Counted from the stretch's first letter, positions 1-8,704 are shown. The stretch is DNA of 64,000 bases from Paraburkholderia kururiensis (GCF_034424375.1 NZ_CP139965.1:2604001-2668000), one strand, 5' to 3'. Program-made: numbers and translations. Notes: generated by a model not told the origin, from the sequence alone.

Positions 1-768
1 TGCCGCGGCGGTGGAGCCGTAGAAACGCGCGTCGACGTCCGCGAGCACATACGGGTTGTGATACGCCTCGCGCCCCAGCATCACGCCGTCCACGTGCTCC
101 AGGTGCATCGCCACTTCGTCGAGCGTCTTGATTCCGCCGTTGATGACGATCTCGAGCTGCGGAAAGTCGCGCTTCAACCGATACGCGTAGTCGTACTTGA
201 GCGGCGGAATCTCGCGGTTCTCCTTCGGGCTCAGTCCTTTGAGGATCGCGTTGCGGGCATGCACGATGAAGACGTTGCAACCCGCTTGCGCCACCGTGCC
301 GACGAAATCGCGCACGAAGCCGTATTCCTCGACGGCGTCCACGCCGATCCGGTGCTTCACCGTGACGGGCACGGACACGACGTCGCGCATCGCCTTCACG
401 CAATCCGCGACGAGCTGCGGCTCGTTCATCAGGCAAGCACCGAACGCACCGCGCTGCACCCGTTCAGACGGGCAGCCGCAGTTGAGGTTGATCTCGTCGT
501 AGCCCCACTGTTCGCCCAGCCGCGCCGCGCGCGCCAGATCGTCCGGCTCACTGCCGCCCAGTTGCAGCGCGACGGGCGCCTCTTCGGGCGTAAAAGCCAG
601 ATGGCGAGCGACGTCGCCATGAATCAGCGCGCCCGTCGTCACCATCTCGGTGTAGAGCCAGGTGTGGCGCGACACGAAACGGTGAAAGGCTCGGCAATGG
701 CGATCGGTCCAGTCCATCATCGGCGCCACGCTGACGCGGCGAGGACTGGTGAAACGGGCAGAAGACAT
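1..768 (-). CDS. dusA: tRNA-dihydrouridine(20/20a) synthase DusA, 3' end cut by the window edge
   Basis: FMN-dependent enzyme that reduces uridine to dihydrouridine at D-loop positions 20/20a of tRNA. Reading leftward, the first 256 codons are present and the frame is still open at base 1, so roughly the last 70-80 residues lie outside. The N-terminus has the family pattern VAPMMDWTDRHCR (about residues 14-26). The active-site motif NCGCPS has its GCP cysteine at residue 99, followed by GAFGACLM. The later VKHRIGVD and FIVHARNA segments and the INGGI phosphate-binding turn are also DusA-like. The ATG at 768 is chosen because homology begins directly after it; no strong Shine-Dalgarno is visible. 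Identity as a Dus enzyme is near certain, and DusA over DusB/C rests on MMDWTDRHCR. Confidence 0.95.
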   Translation of the reverse strand, partial: MSSARFTSPRRVSVAPMMDWTDRHCRAFHRFVSRHTWLYTEMVTTGALIHGDVARHLAFTPEEAPVALQLGGSEPDDLARAARLGEQWGYDEINLNCGCPSERVQRGAFGACLMNEPQLVADCVKAMRDVVSVPVTVKHRIGVDAVEEYGFVRDFVGTVAQAGCNVFIVHARNAILKGLSPKENREIPPLKYDYAYRLKRDFPQLEIVINGGIKTLDEVAMHLEHVDGVMLGREAYHNPYVLADVDARFYGSTAAA

Positions 769-1186
769 GGGGAAAAACAGGTGGGACAACAAGTGGAACG
801 GCGGCCCGGACAGCGGACCGCGCACCTTTAATCAGCCCGTCATTCTACCGCAAGCCGCACGGCGCGCCCTCCTAGCGTCTCGGCCGTCACTTTCGCCGCA
901 CAACGGCGTGTGACGCGGTTTGCCGCACTGCAAAACCCCTTTCCCAGTATGTAATCCACCTCCCTCGAAACGCGCCCTTTTTGGGGCTCATTCGCCGCGG
1001 AGGCCCGCCCGTATTGGCGGCCACCATTGTTTCCTCATCCAGAACAGTAAATTCGGATTATCGTGATTATTTTTCGATAGTAGGTGTTTACACTGAGCAT
1101 CACTGACGTAGCTCACGGGCACTACCGGACCACCCAGGGCGCCGCGTCATTCCGAAACGCAGTTGAACCTGATTGGAGTTGACACC
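769..1186. other. intergenic region between divergent dusA and a small exported-protein gene
   Basis: Divergent spacer of about 420 bases. The part from about 1045 to 1100 is clearly AT-richer than its surroundings and most likely holds the promoter for the small gene at 1187. I see no consensus -35/-10 pair I would defend, no RNA gene and no convincing reading frame here. Confidence 0.4.
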
Positions 1187-1465
1187 ATGAAGACCAAGAT
1201 CCTCGCCGCTCTGCTCGTAGCCGCCTCCGCCACCATCGCCGCTCCGGCTTTCGCCAGCGGTTACGGCCCCGCACCGTACTACAGCCCGGCCGTCGGCGCG
1301 CCGGCTTCGCAGCAAGGCCAGAACAGCCAGACGCTCGCAGCAGAAGCCGCGCAATCGCGCGCCAACGAAACCGCTTACGGCGGCGTGTCGAGCACCTCGT
1401 CGCAAGCCGGTAGCGCCCGTTCGCTGGAACGTGGTCCGCAATCGGTCTACTTCGGCGCGCACTAA
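1187..1465 (+). CDS. small exported protein of unknown function
   Basis: 92-residue protein with a classic Sec signal peptide: MKTKI start, a hydrophobic Ala/Leu/Val core and an AFA-SG cleavage site near residue 23. The mature part is about 70 residues, rich in Ser, Ala, Gly and Gln, and ends YFGAH. It has no cysteines after the signal and no known motif. It resembles the short periplasmic proteins common in Burkholderia (DUF4148-like in size and layout), but I cannot see the DUF4148 core and do not assign that family. The ATG at 1187 is preferred over the in-frame TTG at 1163 because a GGAG lies about 10 bases upstream and the signal peptide starts there. A hairpin terminator pair follows. 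Confidence 0.75.
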   Translation: MKTKILAALLVAASATIAAPAFASGYGPAPYYSPAVGAPASQQGQNSQTLAAEAAQSRANETAYGGVSSTSSQAGSARSLERGPQSVYFGAH

Positions 1466-1517
1466 TCGCTGTCGGAGAACCGCTCAAAGCGGAAACCGCA
1501 TTTGACAGAGTATCCGT

Positions 1518-1544
1518 GGGCCGGGCGTCATGAGCGCCCGGCCC
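1518..1544. terminator. GC-rich hairpin downstream of the small exported-protein gene
   Basis: Perfect 10-bp stem (1518-1527 with 1535-1544) and a 7-base loop. It has no T-run of its own. It sits 12 bases before the stronger terminator hairpin, so it may be part of a tandem bidirectional termination zone between convergent genes. Confidence 0.45.
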
Positions 1545-1555
1545 GCGGACATACG

Positions 1556-1593
1556 AAAAGGGCTGCTCGCGCAGATCGCGCGGCAGCCCTTTT
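1556..1593. terminator. bidirectional rho-independent terminator
   Basis: AAAAGGGCTGC (1556-1566) pairs with GCAGCCCTTTT (1583-1593), giving A-run/T-run flanks that work in both directions. It lies between the rightward gene ending at 1465 and the leftward gene ending at 1659. Confidence 0.85.
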
Positions 1594-1658
1594 GCCTTTT
1601 ACAGGCTACCGCCGAAACGACAATTTTCTCTTCGTTGCGAGCGAGCGCGCGCCGCCCA

Positions 1659-1904
1659 TCAATCCTTCATGAGCTCCCGATCGATCACGCCACGCGCCGC
1701 TTCGAGCCCGGCGTCGGCAGCCGCGCGTTCGGTGGGCCATAGCCGGTCGATATGCACGAGCCGCCAGTCCACCGCAACGTCGCTGCCTTTCAGCACGCGG
1801 AAATGCGCCTTTACACCTGTCATGACCTGCTCGACCGCAACCTCGATGTCGTGATCCCGGTAGCGCTCGGTGTAGTCGCCCATGTCGATGCCCTTAGGCT
1901 CCAT
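1659..1904 (-). CDS. conserved hypothetical protein, 81 aa
   Basis: Small, charged, soluble protein (starts MEPKGIDMGDYTERY, ends DRELMKD) with no signal peptide, no membrane segment and no motif I recognise. The pattern of a beta-rich first half and a helical Ala/Glu-rich end (ERAAADAGLEAARGVID) suggests a small alpha/beta domain. The start at 1904 is chosen over an open extension to 1988 because GAGGAGG lies 7-8 bases upstream, while the extension has Arg/Cys-rich, non-coding-like composition. It is followed by a bidirectional terminator. Confidence 0.7.
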   Translation of the reverse strand: MEPKGIDMGDYTERYRDHDIEVAVEQVMTGVKAHFRVLKGSDVAVDWRLVHIDRLWPTERAAADAGLEAARGVIDRELMKD

Positions 1905-2054
1905 GTTCGCCTCCTCGTGACGGATACGCCGCGCGACGCAGAACCGGTCTCGCATCGCCACGACGCAGACACGATCGTCCACGCGCACGACGTTCGAACA
2001 CGCCGCGCGACTCGCTACGACCTACACCTCGGACACGCGCCTCGCCAAGCGCTG

Positions 2055-2252
2055 TCAGTCGCAGTCGCCGGACAGGTACTTGCGGCCGTCGCAGGTGATG
2101 TGGACGCGATCGGCGCCTGTGCCTGTCGCAAGGCCGGCGCCCACCAGTTCCTGGGCCAGATCGGGGGACAGCACGGGCGGAACCTGTCCGCCGTCTGTGT
2201 CGTTCAACCGCCGCAGGGCTTCGATCGCTTCGAGACTCAGTGACTTCGACAT
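2055..2252 (-). CDS. small hypothetical protein, 65 aa
   Basis: Starts MSKSLSLEAIEALRRL and ends KYLSGDCD. The order of helical segments followed by a short beta-turn end (VHITCDGRKYL) resembles a small winged-helix-like or regulatory fold, but no family is recognised. The ATG at 2252 has GGAGACGG just upstream. The open frame continues upstream to 2414, but that part is Cys/Arg/Pro-rich with poor codon bias and was left out. No operon partner is evident; the next leftward gene ends 150 bases away. Confidence 0.6.
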   Translation of the reverse strand: MSKSLSLEAIEALRRLNDTDGGQVPPVLSPDLAQELVGAGLATGTGADRVHITCDGRKYLSGDCD

Positions 2253-2895
2253 GGCCGTCTCCGTCGTGGTGCCGAAATTCATGCTAGCACTTACCACGGA
2301 GTACGGTGGTCTATACAGCGGCCTCAGGCGGCAACACTGCGCTGCCCACAGGCGCCCTATCACGACCGCCGACAGGAACCGCTTGCCGTACGCGGTCGAC
2401 ACGTAGCCGATCACTTTGCCGACAGCCGGGTGCGGAGACGAGAGCCGCGGCAGCCGTCCGGAACCGCCCCTTCGCCGCCGTGGCGCCGCGCCTCATGCGG
2501 CATTGCAAAGATGCATTCATGTCGTGCAGCCAGATAGCGCCGGCTCCAGTGTCGCTGGAACGCGCCTATCGTTCGGCCCGCCGTCGACTGCAATCGGCAG
2601 CCAACCGGCTGGCTTCCTGGAACGGAAGCCCCTATCCCTTTGCGTCGCCGGATCGCTCGGTTTTGCCCTTCATTTACCCGTCAGCGATTTACGACACCTG
2701 ACCTGGAACCCTTAATTCGAGCAAGCACCAGGCGACCGAGGCAGACAGAGAGAGACAGGCCAACGCACGCAGGCCTACGAAGGCGGCGGCACGCCATGTG
2801 CGGCATCCCGAAGAACGGACGCCCCGCCGTTTCGAACGGCAGCCCAGCCGCAGAACGCGCGCGGAGCGTCCGATGCCGAAACGGAGGCACGCGAT
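2253..2895. other. long region without a convincing gene
   Basis: About 640 bases. Several overlapping open frames exist on both strands, but all have Arg/Pro/Ser-rich translations with no Shine-Dalgarno and no family similarity, as expected of chance frames in GC-rich DNA. The part nearest 2253 probably holds the promoter of the leftward 65-aa gene. No RNA gene or repeat was recognised. Confidence 0.4.
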
Positions 2896-3225
2896 ATGGA
2901 AAGGAAAGCGCTTTCAGGAAAACGACGGCCGCCCGGCACTGTCATAGCAAGGCGGTCGATACAGGTTCGCCCGCCCCGCTTGGGACGCATGCTCGCGGCT
3001 GCCGTCGCGACATTGATCGGCGCCCTGCCCGGCGCCGCACATGCCCAGGCGCCCGCACACCCGCCGGCCGCCGCTCCGTCGGCCCCGATGGTGAAGCCGC
3101 CGCAGGCCACCTCCGATGCCGTGAACGCCGACAACCCCGACAACATGCCGGTCAAGCGTCCTCGCAAGCCCGTCAACGAGGGCATGGCGCGCCGGCCGCC
3201 TGCAAGCGGCGGCACGGCAAAGTAG
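2896..3225 (+). CDS. putative small exported, proline/alanine-rich protein
   Basis: 109 codons. A basic N-terminus with several Arg/Lys is followed by a hydrophobic stretch (LAAAVATLIGALPGAAHAQ, about residues 33-51) ending in an AHA-Q signal-peptidase-I-like site. The mature part is short, rich in Pro, Ala and Lys, with no cysteine or known domain. The N-region before the hydrophobic core is long for a signal peptide, so the true start could be the Met at residue 32. Function unknown. Coding status rests on the export-signal pattern and codon bias only. Confidence 0.5.
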   Translation: MERKALSGKRRPPGTVIARRSIQVRPPRLGRMLAAAVATLIGALPGAAHAQAPAHPPAAAPSAPMVKPPQATSDAVNADNPDNMPVKRPRKPVNEGMARRPPASGGTAK

Positions 3226-3264
3226 GCGCAAAGCAGCGCGGCAAAGCGCGCGCGAAGGCGGCGT

Positions 3265-3480
3265 TCAGAGGCGAGCGAGCGAAACCTCGGTGGACTTCAC
3301 GAGCGCCACCACTTCGGAGCCCACCTTGAGGTCGAGTTCGTCGACGGAGCGCGTCGTGATGACGGACGTCACGATGCCAAACGGCGTATCGACGTCGACT
3401 TCGGAGACAACCGGTCCGCGGATGATCTCGCGAATCTTGCCTCTGAACTGGTTGCGCACGTTGATGGCGGAAATGCTCAT
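3265..3480 (-). CDS. Mop-type TOBE-domain molybdate-binding protein (molbindin)
   Basis: 71-residue single Mop/TOBE domain: MSISAINVRNQFRGKI, EVDVDTPFGIVTSVITTRSV, LKVGSEVVALVKSTEVSLARL. The SARNQ-like opening and the KSTEV ending are the hallmark of molbindins, which assemble as hexamers and store or sense molybdate or other small oxyanions in the cytoplasm. It is the last gene of a leftward series after ssuB (74 bases away), a placement I associate with Burkholderia ssu blocks. Whether it binds molybdate or a sulfur oxyanion cannot be judged from sequence. Confidence 0.9.
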   Translation of the reverse strand: MSISAINVRNQFRGKIREIIRGPVVSEVDVDTPFGIVTSVITTRSVDELDLKVGSEVVALVKSTEVSLARL

Positions 3481-3553
3481 GTGGGATGGCTCCGTGGAAG
3501 GATAGTGTGTGTTGCGCTACGGTTCGGATTCCTGATCGTTCAGGCTTCGTCCT

Positions 3554-4573
3554 TTAGACGGCCCACCGCACTTCATGAGGCCGCACGCTCGCGCCCGAGC
3601 CAAACGCGGTGCGTAGTCCCGCAGGCTCCGCATCGTTCGGCTGCGTCTTCAGCACGCGTTGCAGCACGTAGTCTTCGAGTTCGGCGAAACGCGCCGATGC
3701 GCGCACGCGCGGCCGCTCGAGCGGCACCGGCTGATCGAGCGCGATGCGGCCCTCCTCGACGAGCAGAATCCGGTCGCCCAGCGCGACCGCTTCGTGCACG
3801 TCGTGCGTGACGAGCAGCGCCGTGAAGCGATGCTCGCGCCACAGCCGTTCGATGAGCGCGTGCATCTCGATGCGCGTGAGCGCATCGAGCGCCCCGAGCG
3901 GTTCGTCGAGCAGCAGCAGGCTCGGCCGATGCACGAGCGCGCGCGCAAGCGCCACACGCTGACGCTGGCCGCCCGAGAGTTGCGCGGGCCAGTCGTTGGC
4001 GCGCGCAAGCAGTCCCACCTCCGCGAGCACCGCGCGTGCATCCTCGCGAGCACTGCGCGGCAAGCCCAGCATCACGTTCTGCAGCACCGTCTTCCAGGGC
4101 AGCAGCCGCGCGTCCTGGAACATGATTCGCGTGTCGAGCGGCGCGCCGTGCGTCGAACGCTTCACGAGCGAGCCGGCCTGCGGCGCCTCGAGTTCCGCGA
4201 CGAGCCGCAGCAGCGTCGATTTCCCGCAGCCGCTGCGCCCGACGATCGCCACGAAGCTGCCGCGTTCGATGGCCAGATCGAAGCCGTCCAGCACGGTGCG
4301 CTCGCCGTAGCGCTTGCTCACGCCGCGCAGCTCGACGGCGTAATCGGCGGATGACTCGGGCGTCGCGATGGCGCCGCGTTCGCGTGCCGCCCAGTTGCCG
4401 CGCAGCGGCGCGTCGCCACCGTCCTGTCGCCGCGTGTGCGGATGCACGCCTTCGTGCTCCAACGCCACCGCATGCACCGCCGCGTCGTCCTGCTCGCGCG
4501 GCTGCGCCAGTTCGGCTTCCAGATCGCTTCCCGCAATGCCGCCGAAGTGCGCTGCTAACGTCGTGGCGTTCAT
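3554..4573 (-). CDS. ssuB: aliphatic sulfonate ABC transporter ATP-binding protein SsuB
   Basis: 339-residue ABC ATPase that powers sulfonate import. All motifs are intact: Walker A GRSGCGKST (about residues 110-118), Q-loop FQDARLLPWKTV, signature LSGGQRQRVALARA, Walker B LLLLDEPLGALD, and switch histidine in LLVTHDVHEA. The first 75 residues form a variable charged extension before VELRGVSKRY. The ATG at 4573 overlaps the ssuC stop in an ATGA, so translation is coupled; the frame stays open upstream only as an antisense-type shadow through ssuC. Assignment to sulfonate rather than nitrate or taurine follows from adjacent ssuC and ssuD. Confidence 0.92.
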   Translation of the reverse strand: MNATTLAAHFGGIAGSDLEAELAQPREQDDAAVHAVALEHEGVHPHTRRQDGGDAPLRGNWAARERGAIATPESSADYAVELRGVSKRYGERTVLDGFDLAIERGSFVAIVGRSGCGKSTLLRLVAELEAPQAGSLVKRSTHGAPLDTRIMFQDARLLPWKTVLQNVMLGLPRSAREDARAVLAEVGLLARANDWPAQLSGGQRQRVALARALVHRPSLLLLDEPLGALDALTRIEMHALIERLWREHRFTALLVTHDVHEAVALGDRILLVEEGRIALDQPVPLERPRVRASARFAELEDYVLQRVLKTQPNDAEPAGLRTAFGSGASVRPHEVRWAV

Positions 4574-5436
4574 GTCTTGCTTCCTCCCTGGTAAGCCGGA
4601 TGCCAGCGCAGCGCCACGCGCTCGATGCCTTTCGCGAGCAGATCCGCCAGCTTGCCGAGCGCCGCATACAGCAGGATGCCGACCACCACCACATCGGTTT
4701 GCAGAAACTCGCGCGCGTTCATCGTCATGTAGCCGATGCCCGATTGCGCCGAAATCGTTTCCGCCACGATCAGCGTGACCCACATGAGCCCGAACGCGAA
4801 GCGCACGCCCACGAGGATCGACGGCAACGCGCCCGGCAAGATCACATCGCGGTACAGCGCGAAACCCTTCACGCCGTAGCTGCGGGCCATCTCCACAAGA
4901 TTGCCGTCCACCGAACGAATGCCATGAAACGTGTTCACGTACACGGGAAAAAACACGCCCAGCGCAACGAGAAACACCTTCGCCTCTTCCTCGATGCCGA
5001 ACCAGAGGATCACGAGCGGGATCATCGCGAGCGCGGGAATGTTGCGGATCATCTGCACCGTGGAATCGAGCGCGATTTCCACGGGCTTGAAAAGCCCCGT
5101 CGCCAGTCCGAGCGCAAGGCCGATACCACCGCCGATGGCGAAGCCCGACAGCGCGCGCCACGTGCTCACCTTGACGTCGGCCCACATTTCGCCCGACTGG
5201 ATCAGCGACCACGCCGCCTTCACCACCGCAAGCGGTTCCGGCAGCACGCGCGTGGAGAGCACGCCGCTGCGGGCCGCCAGTTCCCATGCGAGCAGCACGG
5301 CGATGGGTACGATCCACGGCGCGAGATGCGCGCCCGCTTTCGCGAGCGTCGTGCGAACGGCGGCGTACCCGCGTCGCGTTCCGGCGGCGCCTCGATCGCT
5401 ACGCGGCAACGCGCCTGTGACTGCGGATTGCGTCAT
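4570..5436 (-). CDS. ssuC: aliphatic sulfonate ABC transporter permease SsuC
   Basis: 288-residue inner-membrane permease of the BPD_transp_1 family. About six membrane segments are visible, starting with WIVPIAVLLAWELAA. The cytoplasmic EAA-type loop that contacts SsuB reads ARSYGVKGFALYRDVILPGALPSILVGVR. RNIPALAMIPLVILWFGIEEEAK is typical of the SsuC/TauC/NrtB group. It lies 57 bases after the ssuD reading frame and overlaps ssuB by 4 bases. Length and motifs are complete. With the periplasmic binding protein absent from this block, the transporter may depend on an SsuA encoded elsewhere. Confidence 0.92.
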   Translation of the reverse strand: MTQSAVTGALPRSDRGAAGTRRGYAAVRTTLAKAGAHLAPWIVPIAVLLAWELAARSGVLSTRVLPEPLAVVKAAWSLIQSGEMWADVKVSTWRALSGFAIGGGIGLALGLATGLFKPVEIALDSTVQMIRNIPALAMIPLVILWFGIEEEAKVFLVALGVFFPVYVNTFHGIRSVDGNLVEMARSYGVKGFALYRDVILPGALPSILVGVRFAFGLMWVTLIVAETISAQSGIGYMTMNAREFLQTDVVVVGILLYAALGKLADLLAKGIERVALRWHPAYQGGSKT

Positions 5437-5493
5437 CTGAATGTCCTCCTTGCTTCGTGCATTGCACGGCGCGAGCCAACTCAGCCGCGCCGT

Positions 5494-6650
5494 TCAGCTC
5501 TGGCTCGCGCGCGGCGCATAGTGGTTGCCCACCACCTCGCCGAACGGCCCCGACAGCGGGCCGCCCACCTTCTCGCGCACGTGCCCCGGCAACAGCGGAA
5601 AGACAAGCTCCGCAAAGCGATACGACTCTTCGAGATGCGGATACCCCGAGAGGATGAACGTCTCGATGCCGAGGTCCGCGTATTCGCGCATGCGCGCGGC
5701 CACTTGCTCAGGATCGCCGACGAGAGCCGTGCCCGCGCCGCCGCGCACGAGCCCGACGCCTGCCCACAGATTCGGATAGATCTCGAGTTCCTTGCGTCCG
5801 CCCCGCTTGCCGCCGTGCAACGCCGCCATGCGCCGCTGCCCTTCCGAATCCATCTTCGCGAACGCGGCCTGCGCGCGTGCGACGGTCTCGTCGTCGAGCC
5901 GGCTGATGAGACGGTCCGCGGCGGCCCACGCTTCGTCCTCGGTTTCGCGCACGATCACGTGCAGCCGGATGCGAAGCGGATCTCACGGCCGTGCGCCGCG
6001 GCGCGCGCGCGAATGTCCGCGATCTTCTTCGCGACCGCTTCGGGCGGCTCGCCCCAGGTGAGATAGGTATCGATGTGCGCGCCGGCCATCTCGTGCGCCG
6101 CCGGCGACGAGCCGCCGAACCACAGCGGCGGATGCGGCTGCTGCACCGGCGGATACAGCAGCTTGCCGCCCTTCGAGCGCAGGTGCTTGCCGATGAAATC
6201 GATGGACTCGCCACGATGCGCGGCCTCGAGCAGCCCGCGCCAGATATGCAGGAACTCGTCGGTGATTTCGTAGCGCGTGTCGTGATCGACGAACACGCCG
6301 TCGCCTTCCAGCTCCACCGCATCGCCGCCCGTCACCACGTTGATGAGCAGACGCCCGCCGGAGAGACGATCGAAGGTGGCGGCCATGCGCGCCGCGAGCC
6401 CCGGCGACGAAATGCCGGGACGGATAGCCACGAGAAACTTGAGCCGCTTCGTTGCGGCGATGAGGCTCGATGCGACCACCCACGCGTCCTCGCACGAGCG
6501 GCCCGTGGGCAGCAGCACGCCTTCGTAGCCGAGCGTGTCCGCGGCCACCGCAATCTGCTGGAAGTACGGCAGATCCGCGGCGCGCGCGCCTTCCGAGGTA
6601 CCCAGATAGCGCGTGTCGCCGTGGGTGGGAATGAACCAGAACACCTTCAT
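5494..6650 (-). pseudogene. ssuD: FMNH2-dependent alkanesulfonate monooxygenase SsuD, broken by a 1-base deletion
   Basis: SsuD cleaves alkanesulfonates to aldehyde and sulfite with FMNH2 and O2 (bacterial-luciferase-like TIM barrel). Codons from ATG 6650 (GGAGC upstream) give MKVFWFIPTHGDTRYLG through REIRF, then the frame turns to ASGCT and a stop at 5955. The next frame continues with VIVRETEDEAWAAADRLISRL to the normal end YAPRASQS at 5494. Restoring one C on the plus strand near 5972 gives REIRFGIRLHVIVRET, the expected family sequence, and a 385-aa protein of standard length. As read, the product stops at 231 aa and loses the C-terminal part of the barrel. It could be a recent mutation or a sequencing error in a short G/C run. 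Confidence 0.9.
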
Positions 6651-7031
6651 GCGTTGCTCCTGCTTGTTCGAAATGAAGGGCACGAGGCAAGCAGGATCGG
6701 CAACAGCAAGGTCATCGCGACGGCTTCCCCGAAAAAAATGCGCAAGCGCCCGTAACACGGCCGCTTGCCGATGGCGGCCTTGCCGCCTGCATGGGAAAGC
6801 AGTCTATGGACGCGGTCTCTCCTTTTGAACGATTTTTTTGAGCTTAGGTTTTCCGCTTTCGTGATTAGCCTGATGCTCGGGCATACAGCGCGCGAATCGT
6901 TCAACGCGCGAGCAATGGTGTACCCGACACACAGGGCCGAAGCAGTGCGCCGATATAATGGCGCACATTCGGGTCCGCGCCTGTGGCGCCCAAGGCGCGC
7001 GCCCCTGCCGCCCCCATTTCAGGCAGTTCGC
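6651..7031. other. divergent intergenic region between ssuD and a membrane-protein gene
   Basis: About 380 bases holding promoters in both directions. A TATAAT at 6954-6959 on the plus strand suits the gene at 7032, but no clear -35 is present at 16-18 bases. The sequence around 6815-6860 is AT-richer with a run of T and probably carries the leftward ssu promoter. The ssuE and ssuA genes often found upstream of ssuD are absent. Confidence 0.45.
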
Positions 7032-7460
7032 ATGCAAAAATTCATTCTGCCGTTCGTAGCCGGCTTTCTGGCTTCATTGTTCTTTCACGATTCGACGCTC
7101 GCACTGTTGCACGCGGCGGGCCTGATCGACGCCTCGGGCTTTTCTACCGCGCCCTTCGTGCCGCTCGGATTGCCCCAGTTTCTCGCCAACGCCATCTGGA
7201 GCGCCGTGTGGGCCGTGCTGATGGCCTGGCTCGTGCGCGTGTCGCCCGCGCGCCCCGCGCCGTGGGTACCGGCATTCATGTTCGGCGGCATCGTGCTCAC
7301 GGCCGCCAGCGTGTTCGTGGTCGACCCCATTCGCGGCATCTGGCCGAGCGGCAACATGCTGCCGCGCCTTGCCGTGGGTTTCGCGGCCAATGCGATGTGG
7401 GGCTGGGGCGCACTCGTGTTCATGCGCGCCTTCATGCGCGATGCGCACGGCGAGGAATAG
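7032..7460 (+). CDS. small inner-membrane protein, function unknown
   Basis: 142 residues with about four hydrophobic segments: FILPFVAGFLASLFF, the LPQFLANAIWSAVWAVLMAWLV region, FMFGGIVLTAASVFVV, and LAVGFAANAMWGWGALVFMRAF. It has the look of a conserved Burkholderia membrane-protein family starting MQKFILPF, but I know no function for it. The ATG at 7032 is favoured over a longer open frame because the upstream part is Pro/Arg-rich and not membrane-like. It stands alone, convergent with the hydrolase gene ending at 7524. Confidence 0.8.
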   Translation: MQKFILPFVAGFLASLFFHDSTLALLHAAGLIDASGFSTAPFVPLGLPQFLANAIWSAVWAVLMAWLVRVSPARPAPWVPAFMFGGIVLTAASVFVVDPIRGIWPSGNMLPRLAVGFAANAMWGWGALVFMRAFMRDAHGEE

Positions 7461-7523
7461 CGTTTTCAGTCGGATAAGCGGGCCCGCGTCCGCACGTGGC
7501 TCGCGGGAGCAGTCAGCCCGCAG

Positions 7524-8666
7524 CTATCCCAGCAATTCCCGCAACGGATGCGTCTGCGGCGTCCACGGGCTTTCGAACATGCGCGCGACGTCTTCGGGCT
7601 TCACGTCCTCGATGCGCGCAATGCGCCATGCAGGGCGATTGTCCTTGTCGATGATTCGCGCGCGAATACCTTCCATCACGTCGCCGTGCGCGAACGTGGA
7701 GCGCGTGAGATCGAGATCGCGACGCAACGCGCAAGCCATCGAACCTTCCGAGCGCGTGACGACTTCGAGCGACACCGCCATCGAAAGCGGCGAGCGTTCA
7801 CGCAGCACGGCCACCGTGCGCTCGGCCCATTCGGCCGCGGCGCAGTCCTGCTCCGCTTCGAGCGAGGCGAGGATCGCCGGCACGTCCGCATGCGAGAAGT
7901 GCCGATCGATCAGCGTGCGCGTGTCGGCCAGCATGGAAGTGTCGGGCGTCGGCGTGACCTTGTGTCGGGCCGCTTCGCGTTCCACGAGCGCCACCACGTC
8001 GGCGCCGCGCTCGAACGACTCGGTCTGCAACGCTTCCACCAGCGCGGGCAACGCCGCCTCGTCCACGTAGGTATCGGCAAGGCCTGCGTAGAGGGCGTCC
8101 GCCGCGCCGATCGTTTCGCCCGTCACCGCAAGATAGCGGCCGATCGCGCCCGGCGTGCGCGCAAGAAACCAGCCCACGCCGACATCGGGAAAGAGACCGA
8201 TGCGCGTCTCGGGCATCGCCATGCGCGTCGAGGACGTCGCCACACGCAGCCCACCCGTGCGATGCGCGCCTTGCGAAATCCCCATCCCGCCGCCCATCAC
8301 CACGCCGTTCATGAGCGCGATGTAAGGCTTCGGATACGTGAAGATGGCGTGATCAAGACGGTATTCCTCGGTAAAGAACGTATCGAGCGCGTCCTGGTCG
8401 CCGCGTCGGGCCGCCTCGTAGAGAAAGCGGATGTCGCCGCCCGCGCAGAACGCACGCGCGTGAGCCGAGCGGACCACCACCGCGAGCACGTCGGGGTCTT
8501 CGCGCCAGCGCTCGAGCGCCGCCTGCATGGCGCGGATCATGTCGGTGGAAAGCGCGTTGAGCGCCTGTGGACGCTCGAGTTCGATAAAACCGACGCGGTT
8601 CGCAACGCGCGTCACGACGTCGCCTTGCGACGACGGCGCAGTGCCGGCGGAAAGTGTTGGGTTCAT
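7524..8666 (-). CDS. 3-hydroxyisobutyryl-CoA hydrolase / enoyl-CoA hydratase-isomerase family protein
   Basis: 380-residue crotonase-fold enzyme. The length, the MPETRIGLFPDVGVGWFLAR segment and the long C-terminal ECH_2-type half fit 3-hydroxyisobutyryl-CoA hydrolase of valine breakdown rather than a short (260 aa) enoyl-CoA hydratase. The oxyanion-hole loops are visible as FCAGGDIRFLYE and NGVVMGGGMGISQ; the glutamate and aspartate of the PETRIGLFPDVG stretch are the usual catalytic residues. It starts 38 bases after the TetR-type gene in the same direction and probably shares its transcript. Substrate is inferred from family only. Confidence 0.88.
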   Translation of the reverse strand: MNPTLSAGTAPSSQGDVVTRVANRVGFIELERPQALNALSTDMIRAMQAALERWREDPDVLAVVVRSAHARAFCAGGDIRFLYEAARRGDQDALDTFFTEEYRLDHAIFTYPKPYIALMNGVVMGGGMGISQGAHRTGGLRVATSSTRMAMPETRIGLFPDVGVGWFLARTPGAIGRYLAVTGETIGAADALYAGLADTYVDEAALPALVEALQTESFERGADVVALVEREAARHKVTPTPDTSMLADTRTLIDRHFSHADVPAILASLEAEQDCAAAEWAERTVAVLRERSPLSMAVSLEVVTRSEGSMACALRRDLDLTRSTFAHGDVMEGIRARIIDKDNRPAWRIARIEDVKPEDVARMFESPWTPQTHPLRELLG

Positions 8667-8704
8667 GGCGTGAAAGCGGCGGACAGGCGTGAGGAGCTAC
8701 GGTA

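Noticed and set aside
1104..1113. TGACGTAGCT shared with 36803-36812 as a possible common operator
   Set aside because: One ten-base match between two sites of 64 kb is weak; the core 7-mer is expected several times by chance.
1530..1742. 70-codon frame across the terminator at 1556-1593
   Set aside because: It contains the terminator hairpin and runs antisense into the gene ending at 1659.
2306..2715. Overlapping frames in the 2.3-2.8 kb gap
   Set aside because: No Shine-Dalgarno, Ser/Arg/Pro-rich, no family similarity.
4351..6066. Long plus-strand open frame opposite ssuBCD
   Set aside because: His/Arg/Pro-rich translation lying antisense to well-recognised genes; typical GC-rich shadow.
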